Assembly: GCA_030525525.1 (NCBI GenBank) | Contig: JAUNEN010000003.1 | Coordinates: forward strand, 33,234-97,233 | DNA length: 64,000 nucleotides | Source: Erysipelotrichaceae bacterium | GTDB taxonomy: Bacteria > Bacillota_I > Bacilli_A > Erysipelotrichales > Erysipelotrichaceae | Direction of reading: 5' to 3' | Part shown: piece after piece, positions 1-8,820 of the stretch | Position numbering within the stretch: the stretch's first letter is position 1 | How the letters are laid out: each line of letters starts with the position of its first letter | Notes under the pieces: generated by a model | What the model saw: only the letters and a program-made list of their open reading frames with translations | Database searches by the model: none | Told to the model about the DNA's origin: nothing | Translations under genes and position numbers: made by a program

Positions 1-828
1 ATCGTTCTGCTATTCATAGCAATCTTTTATTATTACATAGCTTTTCAGGGGCTTACTGTTACACACTATGAGTTGAAACTCGGCGTGAAGGAATCAATTC
101 GTATAGTTCATTTAACTGATCTTCATAATGCACAGTTTGGCGAGAATAACGAAGAACTTGTTGAATTGATTAAGGCGCAGGAGCCGGATCTTATCTTTAT
201 GAGTGGAGATATGTTAAATAATGATGATTCTAATGAAGATATAATGCTGGGCTTAATCTCTAATATTAAGGATGTCGCTCCGATTTACTTTGGTTACGGT
301 AATCATGAATGTTCATGGGAAAAACGTTTTAAGAAAACTCTTAAACATGATATAGAAGCTGCTGGTGCAACTGTAGTCAATAACAACTACATTGATTTTG
401 AATTTAAAGGGACTGAACTTCGTTTGGGGGGATATATGGGCTATTGGCATCAGCCGCATATGTTTACCGAGAACAAAAATGCTATCCTCATTGAAAAGGA
501 ATTCGCGGATGATTTTGAGAATACAGAAAGGATAAAGTTATTAATCAATCATATTCCTACCCAATGGGTTGACTGGAATTATATTGATAAATACGAAATA
601 GATGCCGTATTCAGCGGTCATTATCATGGCGGAATAATCAGAATTCCGATAGTTGACAGAGGTGTATTTGCACCATATGTAGGATGGTTTCCTCCACGGA
701 CAAAGGGAATGTATACAGGCGAAAAAGCATCATGCATATTGTCTGCTGGGTTAGGGTCCGAGCATTTGGCTCCAAGAATCAACAATTCGCCTGAAATCGT
801 GGTTATTGATCTTGTCCCTGAGAATTGA
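1..828 (+). CDS. membrane-anchored metallophosphoesterase (5'-truncated by window edge)
   Basis: The reading frame is open to base 1, so the true start lies outside the window. The first ~20 visible residues form a hydrophobic membrane segment, followed by a YkuE/YaeI-type calcineurin-like phosphoesterase domain. Visible metal-site motifs in order: DLH, GD (SGDML), GNHE, an NHIP histidine, and GHYHGG near the C terminus. The family hydrolyses phosphomono- or diesters, often lipid-linked; the substrate here is unknown. The membrane segment suggests the active site is outside the cell. It was the upstream member of a metallophosphoesterase-acyltransferase-nucleotidyltransferase module whose next gene (845-1010) is now a fragment. 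A second copy survives only as a C-terminal piece at 3903-4190, and a more distant relative lies at 53342-54202. Confidence 0.85.
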   Translation: MVLLFIAIFYYYIAFQGLTVTHYELKLGVKESIRIVHLTDLHNAQFGENNEELVELIKAQEPDLIFMSGDMLNNDDSNEDIMLGLISNIKDVAPIYFGYGNHECSWEKRFKKTLKHDIEAAGATVVNNNYIDFEFKGTELRLGGYMGYWHQPHMFTENKNAILIEKEFADDFENTERIKLLINHIPTQWVDWNYIDKYEIDAVFSGHYHGGIIRIPIVDRGVFAPYVGWFPPRTKGMYTGEKASCILSAGLGSEHLAPRINNSPEIVVIDLVPEN

Positions 829-844
829 TTGAGTTAAGGATTAA

Positions 845-1010
845 ATGAGTTTATTTTTGGCTGCTTATGGTATTCCTGATTGTTTATAAAACCAGCTTCA
901 ACAGCTTTCAAAAGGAACATCTTGGAAAAGACCAAAGCACTGCAATCAAAGGAATCTTTGCTGTCATTATCATTTTGTTGCATTCAAATGGAATTTGGGA
1001 AATTACCGTG
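845..1010 (+). pseudogene. acyltransferase-3 fragment (N-terminal remnant)
   Basis: The stretch matches the first ~50 codons of the intact acyltransferase at 4207-5238: the same hydrophobic start, IVYK, SF-SFQ, LGK-QS, IKGIFAVII and an HS motif. An early frameshift puts the ATG at 845 out of frame with the rest, and similarity stops near 1010. The spacer between the metallophosphoesterase stop and this start is also nearly the same as at 4190-4207. It is therefore a decayed tandem duplicate and not an independent gene. Confidence 0.8.
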
Positions 1011-1097
1011 TTGTCGTGTAACTGCTCGGCATAAACTGCCTACTTAAGGGCTGGAATGAATGCTTAAGCAGGCATAAAATACAGGGGGAAAGGAAGA

Positions 1098-1131
1098 AAT
1101 ATAAATCATTAAATAGTACATGATTTATATT
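1098..1131 (+). promoter_or_regulatory. 12-bp perfect inverted repeat upstream of tarI-like gene
   Basis: Arms 1098-1109 and 1120-1131 are exact reverse complements (AATATAAATCAT / ATGATTTATATT) with a 10-nt spacer. The repeat ends 13 nt before the ATG at 1145. A purine-rich GGGGGAAAGGAAG stretch lies just upstream of the left arm, and no strong ribosome binding site lies between repeat and ATG. It could be an operator or an mRNA hairpin affecting translation; the sequence does not decide which. Confidence 0.45.
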
Positions 1132-1144
1132 TGGAAAAATTACT

Positions 1145-1876
1145 ATGGCAAACATAGCATTGATTATTGCTGGCGGATCAGGACACAGAATGGGACAGGA
1201 TGTTCCAAAGCAGTTTCTTACCGTCAATGATAAACCGATCATAATATATACAATGGAAGGATTTGAAAAGCATCCGTTAATTGATGCAATTGAAGTCGTA
1301 TGTATAGATGGCTGGCATGATGTACTGGCAGCTTATGCAAAGCAATTCAATATCAGTAAATTGAAATGGATTACAAGCGGGGGTAACAGCGGGCAGGAGT
1401 CCATACGCAATGGTGTTTACAATCTTGAAGGAGTTATTAATAACGATGACATTGTTATTATTCATGATGGTATTCGTCCGCTTGTAGACGCAGATGTGCT
1501 TTCCGATGTGATCACCAAAGCGCAAAAGTATGGAAATGCTGTCACATCTCTTCCTTACAATGAGCAGATCTTCGTGATTGATGATGATGTCTCTACGACT
1601 AAATATATACCAAGAGAAACCCTCAGAAGAGTGTCTACACCGCAGGCATACCAGTTTGGTTTACTTGATGAAAAGTATCATGAAGCATTTGAAAAAGAAA
1701 TCGGTATTTATGGATCCTCATATACCAATACGATGATGACGGAGCTTGGCGTAAGGCTGTATTTCGCTGCGGGATCTGATAAGAATATCAAATTAACAAC
1801 TACAGATGATCTGTTTATTTTTAAAGCCTATCTTGAGGCCGATGAGATCAAGTGGCTGAAGAAGGAGAAGAAATGA
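1145..1876 (+). CDS. tarI: IspD/TarI-family alditol-phosphate cytidylyltransferase
   Basis: This 243-residue protein has the IspD/TarI nucleotidyltransferase fold: the N-terminal IIAGGSGHRMG loop, PKQF, the HDGIRPLVD segment near residue 105 and a C-terminal TTTDDLFIF motif. TarI enzymes join CTP and ribitol-5-phosphate to make CDP-ribitol for wall teichoic acid; IspD acts on methylerythritol phosphate. The ATGA overlap with an SDR gene downstream (compare TarI-TarJ and Bcs1-type fusions) and the teichoic-acid genes elsewhere in the window favour a CDP-alditol role. The exact alditol cannot be read from sequence. The pair sits inside a decayed duplicated module and looks more A/T-rich than the main locus, which suggests insertion. 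Confidence 0.75.
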   Translation: MANIALIIAGGSGHRMGQDVPKQFLTVNDKPIIIYTMEGFEKHPLIDAIEVVCIDGWHDVLAAYAKQFNISKLKWITSGGNSGQESIRNGVYNLEGVINNDDIVIIHDGIRPLVDADVLSDVITKAQKYGNAVTSLPYNEQIFVIDDDVSTTKYIPRETLRRVSTPQAYQFGLLDEKYHEAFEKEIGIYGSSYTNTMMTELGVRLYFAAGSDKNIKLTTTDDLFIFKAYLEADEIKWLKKEKK

Positions 1877-2937
1877 AACTTTTTGAACATCCCTTATACA
1901 AGGAAGATATCCAAAGAATTGCTAACCTGCATTTACCATGGGATAAACTGAATAATAAATCTATTTTGATCTCAGGTGCTTCCGGTATGATTGGTAGTTT
2001 ACTGTCAGATGTGTTGGCTTATAAAGATGACAAAGAACAACTGAATTGCAGAATAATCGCTTTGGGAAGAAATGAACAACGAGCACATGATAGATTTGCG
2101 CGATACTATGAAAAACCTTATTTTCAGTTTATATCGCATGATATAAGCAATCCTTTGGTATTGGAAGAAACTGAAAACATATCTTATGTAATTCATCTTG
2201 CAAGCAATACTCATCCCAAAGCTTATGCGACAGATCCGATTGGAACGATAACAACAAATATATTAGGTACTAAAAATCTTCTTGATATAGCAGTCAAGTA
2301 TGATGCGGAAAGATTTCTGCTGGCTTCTTCGAATGAAATCTATGGAGAAAACCGCGGCGATACAGAACTGTTTTCAGAAAATTATTGTGGATATATAGAC
2401 TGTAATACTGTGCGGGCTGGATACCCTGAAAGTAAACGGTGTTCGGAAGCTCTTTGCCAGGCTTATAAGGCACAAAAAGGTGTAAATGTTGTCATAGCAC
2501 GACTAACCCGTTCATACGGACCGTCATTGCTGTCTTCAGATACCAAGGCTATGTCACAGTTTATACATAATGCATTGAAAGGCGAAGATATTGTTCTTAA
2601 AAGTGCTGGGACTCAATACTATTCATATACTTACGCAGCGGATGCAGTCAGCGGTCTGCTCACGGTATTACTGTGTGGAGAAAATGGAGACGCATATAAT
2701 GTTTCGGACATAGCTTCGGATATAACTCTTAAAGAACTGGCAAAAACTATTGCCGATGCAACAAGTACCAAAGTCGTATTCGATTTGCCGGATTCAGTTG
2801 AGTCGATTGGCTTTTCAAAAGCTACAAAAGCGAGATTAGACAGTGCAAAACTACAAAAGTTTGGCTGGAAAGCACAATACACAATTTCAGATGGCATTAA
2901 GCGAACTTTAGAAATACTTAAGAGCCTTACTGATTAA
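1873..2937 (+). CDS. NAD(P)-dependent SDR epimerase/dehydratase
   Basis: This 354-residue extended short-chain dehydrogenase has a GASGMIG Rossmann loop at residues 35-41, an SSNEIYG segment and a YPESK catalytic Y-x3-K near residue 180, followed by an epimerase-like C-terminal domain with YTYAAD and YNVSD. I chose the ATG at 1873: it overlaps the upstream stop as ATGA and has AAGGAG in front, whereas the GTG 21 nt upstream lies within tarI. Translational coupling to the TarI-like protein suggests it makes the alditol phosphate or a modified nucleotide-activated sugar. Its exact reaction (reductase, epimerase or dehydratase) is open. Confidence 0.75.
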   Translation: MKLFEHPLYKEDIQRIANLHLPWDKLNNKSILISGASGMIGSLLSDVLAYKDDKEQLNCRIIALGRNEQRAHDRFARYYEKPYFQFISHDISNPLVLEETENISYVIHLASNTHPKAYATDPIGTITTNILGTKNLLDIAVKYDAERFLLASSNEIYGENRGDTELFSENYCGYIDCNTVRAGYPESKRCSEALCQAYKAQKGVNVVIARLTRSYGPSLLSSDTKAMSQFIHNALKGEDIVLKSAGTQYYSYTYAADAVSGLLTVLLCGENGDAYNVSDIASDITLKELAKTIADATSTKVVFDLPDSVESIGFSKATKARLDSAKLQKFGWKAQYTISDGIKRTLEILKSLTD

Positions 2938-3618
2938 CTTGGTAATTGCTTCGAATATCTGAAAATTGAATTACTTTACTTGCTAAATCTACAGAGGATT
3001 GGTGGAAATATTTGTAAAATACGATGAGTATCGTGGAAACTGATGCAACAGTCTCTGTATTTCAGGGTTTAATGCTAATACAAATTTCATAAAATAATGA
3101 TCCTGACTTTCTCCAGTGTTTTATTTGGCGAATTATATAGAAAACTAATAGATTCAGATATCCTTGCAGTTCAATCTTCTTAAAGTTGGAATGTGTATGC
3201 AGGAAGCGCTTTCAGTTATTTGGAATCATAGCTGTGACTTTTTAATAACAAAATTTTAACCACTGGCTTGAGACTGCGCTCACTATCGTGGATTAGTACT
3301 GAATCAAACATTATGTGTTTGGAATATGAAATAATAGTTCTTTTGCTGATGACTTCTCCTGACCATTATGTTCGAGGGAATACTGTCCGTGATTGTTTAT
3401 GTTAATAGCGATACACATCTGATTCACCAACAGCCTCGATATTGTATACCGTTTTCTTTGATATCTCTGTTTGACCATCTGAGTAGAATGTAAATCTCAT
3501 CAATCTCAACTCAGTCATACAGGAGTGTTCTTTCCTGAAATCCTTCCAGACAGTGAAAAAGATTAGCGGTCCAATATTTCGTTGAAGTTACGTTGTTTCT
3601 TCTTTCATAAGATGTTAT
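2938..3618. other. non-coding, apparently decayed A/T-rich stretch
   Basis: No open frame with recognisable protein similarity is seen on either strand. Short open stretches exist, for example a ~35-codon frame on the minus strand around 3405-3520, but none has a convincing start, ribosome binding site or family motif. Given the pseudogene fragments on both sides, it is probably eroded DNA left by insertion of the tarI-epimerase pair. Confidence 0.5.
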
Positions 3619-3822
3619 GTGAAAATTCTCATGACAAATGATCCAGATCAGAAAATCCGCTCATTCGATCAAAGAGATCCTGCGATTCAGAAACAAGAGT
3701 CTTTTTTGAGCCGAAGAATACATCTGGCAAAAGATATTGTTGCTACTGATGAAGAGGCGCTTAAAGGTTACATTATCTTTGCAAGGAAATCAGTCTGTAG
3801 ATTATCAGAAGAAATTACATAA
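3619..3822 (+). pseudogene. C-terminal remnant of NTP_transf_5-type nucleotidyltransferase
   Basis: Within this short frame, the segment around 3706-3766 encodes RRIHLAKDIVATDE. It matches the extreme C terminus of the intact nucleotidyltransferase at 5266-6441 (KRIHMAKDLVAVDE). The nucleotidyltransferase core with its GDID metal site is absent. I read it as the tail of the first copy of the duplicated module, so the 67-residue open frame is not a real gene. Confidence 0.65.
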
Positions 3823-3902
3823 TTGTTGATTCAAAGTAATCAGATATCGCAGAACACAAATGCAGATACTGCATGTAAATTCCGCTCTATCGGACTACGG
3901 AA

Positions 3903-4190
3903 TTTTCAATCAATCACATACCTACAGGCTGGCTTGACTGGCATTATATAGATAAATATCCGGTTGATGTTGTATTCAGCGGACATTATCATGGCGGCAT
4001 GATCAGAATACCGCTGATTGAAAGAGGAGTATTTGCACCTTATGTGGGGCTGTTTCCGCCTTATACAAAAGGAATGTTTGTCGGTGAAAAGGCAACGTGT
4101 ATACTATCAGCAGGTTTAGGTTCAGAACATTGGGTGCCGAGGATTAACAATCCTCCTGAAATTGTTGTTGATCTTGTTCCTGGAAATTGA
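3903..4190 (+). pseudogene. C-terminal remnant of metallophosphoesterase
   Basis: The frame from 3903 encodes the last ~95 residues of a metallophosphoesterase nearly identical to the end of the gene at 1-828: NHIPT, DW-YIDKY, FSGHYHGG, RGVFAPYVG, GLGSEH and PEIVV. The N-terminal half with the DLH, GD and GNHE metal ligands is missing, so it cannot be catalytic. It is followed, as in the first copy, by an acyltransferase gene 17 nt downstream. Confidence 0.8.
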
Positions 4191-4206
4191 TTGAGTGAGG
4201 GATTGA

Positions 4207-5238
4207 ATGGGTATATTTATTCTGCTTCTGGCTTGCCTGATTGTTTATAAAATCAGCTTCAGCAGCTTTCAAAACGAATATCTTGGAAAAGAACAGAGTA
4301 TTGCGATTAAGGGGATCTTTGCTGTCATTATCTTTTTATCGCATTCAAGAGGATATATTGAAATCGGGAACAGTTTTCTGGATCATCTGTTTATGCTTGT
4401 TATGCATGCTGTCGGGCAATCCATGGTTTCAATGTTTTTCTTCTATTCGGGATACGGAATTCTGCTGTCTTATCAGAATAAGATGGATTATGAAAAACAT
4501 TTTTTCAGAAATCGTTTGATCAAGACATTGATTCATTTCGATCTGGCTGTTTTTCTTTATGTGATTCTGAATCTCTGCTTTGGGAAAATCTACTCATTGA
4601 AAACATATCTGTTAAGCATGATCGGATTAGTTTCCATACGTAATTCCAACTGGTTTATATGTGTGATTCTCATGCTTTATCTGATTACGTGGATTTCATT
4701 TGTGATGATAAATATGTTCCATGTGAAGAAGAAAGAGAATATCTGCTATATTGTTTTGTGCTTATCTTTGCTGATGTGGGTGCTACTGTATCAGATGAAG
4801 TTAAATGGATATTGGTATAATACATTGCTTTGCTATCCTGTCGGTATGATCTATGGAAGATATAAAGATGAGATCACATCCTTGCTGAGAGATCATAAGA
4901 AGTATGTTCTTTCTTTGATCTGTATATTGGGAATCATGCTGATGTGCTATATGCTGCGGGGAAACAATGTGATATACAGCATCTACTCAATCATGTTTTC
5001 TTTGATGGTTGTATTCATGACATCTAGAGTTCGTATTCAGAATCAGATATTGTTATGGATCGGGAAGTATTCGTTTTCAATTTACATCCTTCAGAGAATA
5101 CCTATGATTCTGCTGAGTCATTTCGGTGTTGAGAATGAAATAGTGTTTGTTATATTGGCATGGATCTGTACTGCATTAATGGCATACTGCTTTGAGATGA
5201 TATTGAAATGGGTTGATCGGAATGTTATTCATTGCTGA
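4207..5238 (+). CDS. acyltransferase family 3 membrane protein
   Basis: The 343-residue protein is very hydrophobic, with about ten membrane segments. It begins with a membrane helix and then AIKGIFAVIIFLSHS, the conserved N-terminal histidine region of acyltransferase-3 (OafA/WecH/YrhL) proteins. These typically O-acetylate or O-succinylate extracytoplasmic glycans from a cytoplasmic acyl donor. The start has GAGGGATTGA upstream. It lies 17 nt after the metallophosphoesterase remnant and just before a nucleotidyltransferase, and is the intact copy of the fragment at 845-1010. The acceptor is unknown; a wall polymer is likely from context. Confidence 0.75.
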   Translation: MGIFILLLACLIVYKISFSSFQNEYLGKEQSIAIKGIFAVIIFLSHSRGYIEIGNSFLDHLFMLVMHAVGQSMVSMFFFYSGYGILLSYQNKMDYEKHFFRNRLIKTLIHFDLAVFLYVILNLCFGKIYSLKTYLLSMIGLVSIRNSNWFICVILMLYLITWISFVMINMFHVKKKENICYIVLCLSLLMWVLLYQMKLNGYWYNTLLCYPVGMIYGRYKDEITSLLRDHKKYVLSLICILGIMLMCYMLRGNNVIYSIYSIMFSLMVVFMTSRVRIQNQILLWIGKYSFSIYILQRIPMILLSHFGVENEIVFVILAWICTALMAYCFEMILKWVDRNVIHC

Positions 5239-5265
5239 ATTGTGTACAATAGAGCCGGTGAACAG

Positions 5266-6441
5266 ATGAACAAAGAAACAGCTGAAAACATATTCCGGAT
5301 ATTAAAAGCATTCATCTTTGATGAGAAGCCTGTATTGACTGACGGCTGTGACTGGGATGAAATCTTTTACTATGCAAGGATTCATTCACAGGCAGGGATT
5401 GCAGGCTATGTGATACTGAAATATCAGCTTTGTGAAGATCCGCAAATCTGCGCGAAGTTTGAGAACGAAATGATCCATACATACGGTTATCAATATCGCA
5501 GACGCAGACAGATGGAAAAGCTGATCGGGATATTGAATGAACATCATATAGACCATCTGATTATGAAGGGATATATCATCAAGGATCTTTATCCTGTACC
5601 TGAATTGAGATGGTACGGGGATATTGACTTTGTGATTCATAAAGAAGACAGAATTAAAGTTGATGAGCTGATGAAGAGTCTCGGTTATAAGGTTTATGAA
5701 GCCTGGGAGCCGGTATATACTTACAAAAAAGATACGGAATATTATGAAATCCATACTGAAATACTGGATTCGGAAATCAATAACGGCACTCAGAAAGAAT
5801 ATTTCCGTGACTGTTGGCAGCATGTTTCCGGACGTAACGGATCAACATATTATTTCAGAAGGGAATACCATTTTATTTACCTCATTGCGCATCTTGCCAA
5901 GCATGCTTCAAGAAGGGGAGCCGGACTGCGTATGTATCTGGATATTGCGCTGATCATCAGACAATACAGGGATTCCATGGACTGGTCATATATACTGGAA
6001 CAGCTGGATGTTCTCCGGCTGAAACGGTTCTTCTATACTGTATGTACTGTATGCAGCCTCTGGTATGGAGTAAAACCTCCTTGTGAGATTGAAACCATTG
6101 ATCCGGATATGATTGATCTTTTTACAGATATGACAATCGAAGGCGGTTCATTTGGCTTTCATAAGTCTAACGACGCGGTTATTACATTGAAAGAATCCGA
6201 CCAGTCTGAAAGCAGGGCGGCAACCCTGTTCAGACAGATTTTCCCGCCTGCAGATGAAATCAAGGCGAGATATACATATCTGCAGAAATACAGATGGCTT
6301 CTTCCCGCTGCCTGGATTGACAGGGTTTTCCGCAACAGACATCTGCTGCTGAAAAGAATACACATGGCAAAAGATCTTGTTGCCGTTGACGAGAATGAGA
6401 TTCAGAAGATCCGTGATCTGAACAAAGAGATCGGCTTATAA
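5266..6441 (+). CDS. NTP_transf_5-type nucleotidyltransferase family protein
   Basis: A 391-residue protein with the MKG...YPVPELRWYGDIDFVI signature near residues 100-130 that marks the large uncharacterised nucleotidyltransferase family (PF14907-like). The GDID pair would bind metal. LIAHLAKHASRRGAGLRMYLDIAL is the typical second conserved block, given here in two parts: LIAHLAKHA and GLRMYLDIAL. I prefer the ATG at 5266 to the GTG at 5242, which follows the previous stop almost directly; neither has a strong ribosome binding site. Family members occur in lasso-peptide, HPr-rel-A and polysaccharide loci, and the transferred group is not established. A paralogue is at 59247-60461, and both are followed by a small lipoprotein gene. 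Confidence 0.75.
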   Translation: MNKETAENIFRILKAFIFDEKPVLTDGCDWDEIFYYARIHSQAGIAGYVILKYQLCEDPQICAKFENEMIHTYGYQYRRRRQMEKLIGILNEHHIDHLIMKGYIIKDLYPVPELRWYGDIDFVIHKEDRIKVDELMKSLGYKVYEAWEPVYTYKKDTEYYEIHTEILDSEINNGTQKEYFRDCWQHVSGRNGSTYYFRREYHFIYLIAHLAKHASRRGAGLRMYLDIALIIRQYRDSMDWSYILEQLDVLRLKRFFYTVCTVCSLWYGVKPPCEIETIDPDMIDLFTDMTIEGGSFGFHKSNDAVITLKESDQSESRAATLFRQIFPPADEIKARYTYLQKYRWLLPAAWIDRVFRNRHLLLKRIHMAKDLVAVDENEIQKIRDLNKEIGL

Positions 6442-6527
6442 AACATATACTTTAAGATAGTATACATAATTGGTCTTTTTTCGAAAAAGAATATAGAATA
6501 GATACTGTTCAGGAGGAACAATACTAT

Positions 6528-7058
6528 ATGAACAGAAAAAATGCATATATGAATATACTGAAAAGCATGCTGTCACTGACACTGGCAGCCGGCCTCACCG
6601 CCTGCGGAAACTCATCTGCCGATCATGAAGCAGACACATCGGAGTCCGGTGATGAACCCACTGTACAGACAGGTTCAGAAAACACAGTAGAAACAGATAA
6701 AGAAAACACTGATGCAGATACTTCAGGACTTGAAGTACAGGGCTCTGCGATCATTGATTACAACGGCAATGTCACAATCGTTGATGAAGAGGGAAATGTG
6801 ATAGAAGAAAGTCCGTCTGATAATAACACATCAGGTCAGAGCGGCAGTTCCTCATCATCTTCGGGAAGCGGCAGCGGTTCATCGAATCAGGGATCTTCTT
6901 CCGGTTCAGGTTAAAACACCGGTTCAGCAGAAAATACAGGTTCCGGTGAAAACACAGGCGCAGGAGAGAATACCGGCTCAGGAGAATCATCTTCTGAAGA
7001 GGGCGGCTCATCAGAACAGGAACCGATTGAAGGCGGTGAAGCGACCGGCGGCTTCTGA
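6528..7058 (+). pseudogene. small Ser/Gly/Glu-rich lipoprotein, interrupted by in-frame TAA
   Basis: The ATG has AGGAGGA upstream and encodes a lipoprotein signal peptide with an LTAC lipobox, so Cys would be lipidated. An acidic Ser/Thr/Gly-rich tail follows. TAA at 6912-6914 stops translation at 128 residues, but the same frame continues to TGA at 7056-7058 with the same Gly-Ser-Glu-Asn-Thr repeat composition. The stop sits where the repeat would have GAA (GSG-E-NTG), so one G-to-T change explains it. The truncated 128-residue lipoprotein could still be made and exported. Full length would be 176 residues. A small lipoprotein gene also follows the second nucleotidyltransferase (60475-60669). 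Confidence 0.75.
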
Positions 7059-7128
7059 TTGATATAACCTGATCGGAATTGCAGACGGAAAATACAGATC
7101 AAAAAGGGTCAGAATAAAGGATATTGAA

Positions 7129-7170
7129 AAGAGAGTCCTAAACATGTGTGCATGGTTTGAGGGCTCTCTT
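7129..7170 (-). terminator. possible terminator of the minus-strand three-gene unit
   Basis: Arms 7129-7138 and 7161-7170 form a 10-bp stem with one G-T pair and a 22-nt loop. Read on the minus strand, the right arm ends in CTCTCTTTTC, a short U-rich tail. It lies about 150 nt past the end of the gene at 7318. The loop is long and the U-tract short, so support is weak. Confidence 0.35.
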
Positions 7171-7317
7171 GATGTTTTAGAAGGCTTCTATACATGGTTT
7201 GCCGCTGCTGCAGATTTCACTGAACAGAGTGTTGCGGCGATTTGTGACAGCCTTGAACAGTTTATGCTGTATACGATGCTTCTTTACGAAAGAGGGGGAA
7301 GTGCGTTATCAGATATG

Positions 7318-7977
7318 CTATTCTTCATCTTCGCTTTCTTCGTAGGAATCATTCATTGCGGCTTCAAACCTCGCAATGAGTGAAATTACACGTGACCAGA
7401 AGACAACTCTGAGCCTGTAATCTTTAATTGTATCTGCAAGTGCCATTAATAACGAAGTACGTTGGGTTTTCTGCTCAAATTCTGAATATATGATGAATCT
7501 CGCTTTTTTGAGCTCGGGAGACAGTTCCCAGAGTGATTTTTCATATTCGTCATCCTCCATTGAGCAGCTTTCTTCCAATTGATAGTAAGGAATGCGTACA
7601 TCAAACCAAAGTGTAAGAAGAAAAGCTTTTCGCTCATCATCGTCAGGAAATAAATCGGTATCGTTGAATTTGTTCCATAATTTCTCATAGAATTCATCTT
7701 CATCAACATTTGTGCTGATCAGATTCCGAAGGATTCTTCTCGTTATTTTTCCTGCTTCCGTGAATTTAAAATAATTCTCATCGGACAGATTGAAATGATC
7801 GTCTAATTGCGATAAATCAAGGTCACTGGCATCGATTCCTTTCAAGAATAAAGCAAAAATATTCTGTTGATCTTTTATGAAACAGCTGTGAATATGATCG
7901 ATGATATCTGATGATAACAGCCATGGATTATTAGAGTCATTGTCAACAATCTTTTTTAATACGTCAATCTTGTTCAT
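7318..7977 (-). CDS. hypothetical protein, acidic C terminus
   Basis: A 219-residue soluble protein I do not recognise. It has no signal peptide, membrane segment or catalytic motif that I can see. It is rich in Asp and Glu, predicted mostly helical, and ends in DSYEESEDEE. Its ATG overlaps the stop of the winged-helix gene upstream as ATGA (7974-7977), so the two are probably translationally coupled and work together. The tail could bind a partner or mimic nucleic acid, but that is speculation. Confidence 0.7.
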   Translation of the reverse strand: MNKIDVLKKIVDNDSNNPWLLSSDIIDHIHSCFIKDQQNIFALFLKGIDASDLDLSQLDDHFNLSDENYFKFTEAGKITRRILRNLISTNVDEDEFYEKLWNKFNDTDLFPDDDERKAFLLTLWFDVRIPYYQLEESCSMEDDEYEKSLWELSPELKKARFIIYSEFEQKTQRTSLLMALADTIKDYRLRVVFWSRVISLIARFEAAMNDSYEESEDEE

Positions 7978-8819
7978 AAAGTTTCCAACCTTTTATTCTG
8001 ATCTGCATTGATCAGCAATGTATCCATATTGATATTTCTTATGTAATTTGAATCCTCGGCTTGCAGATTTGCGGCCCTGACTAAAAACAGTGATGCGGAT
8101 GCGGAATTTTTGCGGGTATTAACAATAGAATCTGTCCTGATTTCCGAAACTGATTTCTGATTCATCGGTTCATTCAGATGTTCCAGTATAGAATCTAATT
8201 TTTCGGAGACTACATCATATCCACCGGATAAATCATGATTCATTGATGAAGCCAGATAGTTCTCGTAATATCTTTTTCCTGCAGGAGTGATTCGATAGCT
8301 GACCGTCCGGCCTTCTCTGATCAACTCAACTGCATTTGATGTGACAAGACGTTTCATAATATTGGAAAGAGCGTTAGAAGCCAGTGAAGTCTGTTTTATT
8401 AATTCTGCATTCGTTACCCAATCGTAATTTTTGCCTGCTTCATAAAGGATATGAAGAATACGTTTGGATGAGGGTTTGCTGCTGCTCAGTAATTCTGAAA
8501 TGGCAGAATCGATTCTTTTTATTTCTTCCTCCTGTCTGTACAGATATTCAAATACTTCAATAATGCCGCTTAATCTGCCTGCTTCGTAATCGACTGTACT
8601 GTCTCCTCCGTTCAGCCTCCTGTTAATCCGTCTGATCAGCCGTGACCACATTGTGAGCAGCTTATAAGTTTTGTCATGTGATTCTTTTGACCATGATGAG
8701 GCCAGTTCATAAAGAGAAGACTCTGCTGCTTCGTAGAGAGCTTTATATGCATCTGACCCGGCTTCACTGACTGCCGAGAGCAACAGTGCATGTGTTTCGT
8801 TTGTTTCCATTATTATCAT
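7974..8819 (-). CDS. winged-helix (MarR-like) DNA-binding protein
   Basis: The 281-residue protein has a helical N-terminal third (about 1-105). A winged-helix unit follows at about 110-195: helix KRILHILYEAG, then ELIKQTSLASNALSNIMKRL as the helix-turn-helix and ELIREGRTVSYRITPAGKRYYEN as the wing. The C-terminal third has no recognised motif. The RITPAGK pattern is typical of MarR/PadR-like regulators, so it may sense or regulate for this unit. Start is ATG at 8819 or 8810; neither has a clear ribosome binding site of its own. The nearest one (8864-8870) serves a short overlapping frame. Confidence 0.7.
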   Translation of the reverse strand: MIIMETNETHALLLSAVSEAGSDAYKALYEAAESSLYELASSWSKESHDKTYKLLTMWSRLIRRINRRLNGGDSTVDYEAGRLSGIIEVFEYLYRQEEEIKRIDSAISELLSSSKPSSKRILHILYEAGKNYDWVTNAELIKQTSLASNALSNIMKRLVTSNAVELIREGRTVSYRITPAGKRYYENYLASSMNHDLSGGYDVVSEKLDSILEHLNEPMNQKSVSEIRTDSIVNTRKNSASASLFLVRAANLQAEDSNYIRNINMDTLLINADQNKRLETL

Positions 8820-8820
8820 G

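Noticed and set aside
1145..1876. Assignment as housekeeping IspD for isoprenoid synthesis
   Set aside because: The ATGA overlap with an SDR gene and the teichoic-acid genes in the window favour a TarI-type role, although sequence alone does not exclude IspD.
2938..3618. Possible insertion-sequence remnant
   Set aside because: A short minus-strand stretch vaguely resembles a transposase acidic motif in one frame, but no terminal repeats, target duplication or longer similarity is visible.
7144..7383. 79-codon plus-strand open frame with a hydrophobic end
   Set aside because: It overlaps the coding end of the minus-strand gene at 7318-7977 and has no ribosome binding site or family motif; its hydrophobic tail is the complement of the acidic DSYEESEDEE codons.
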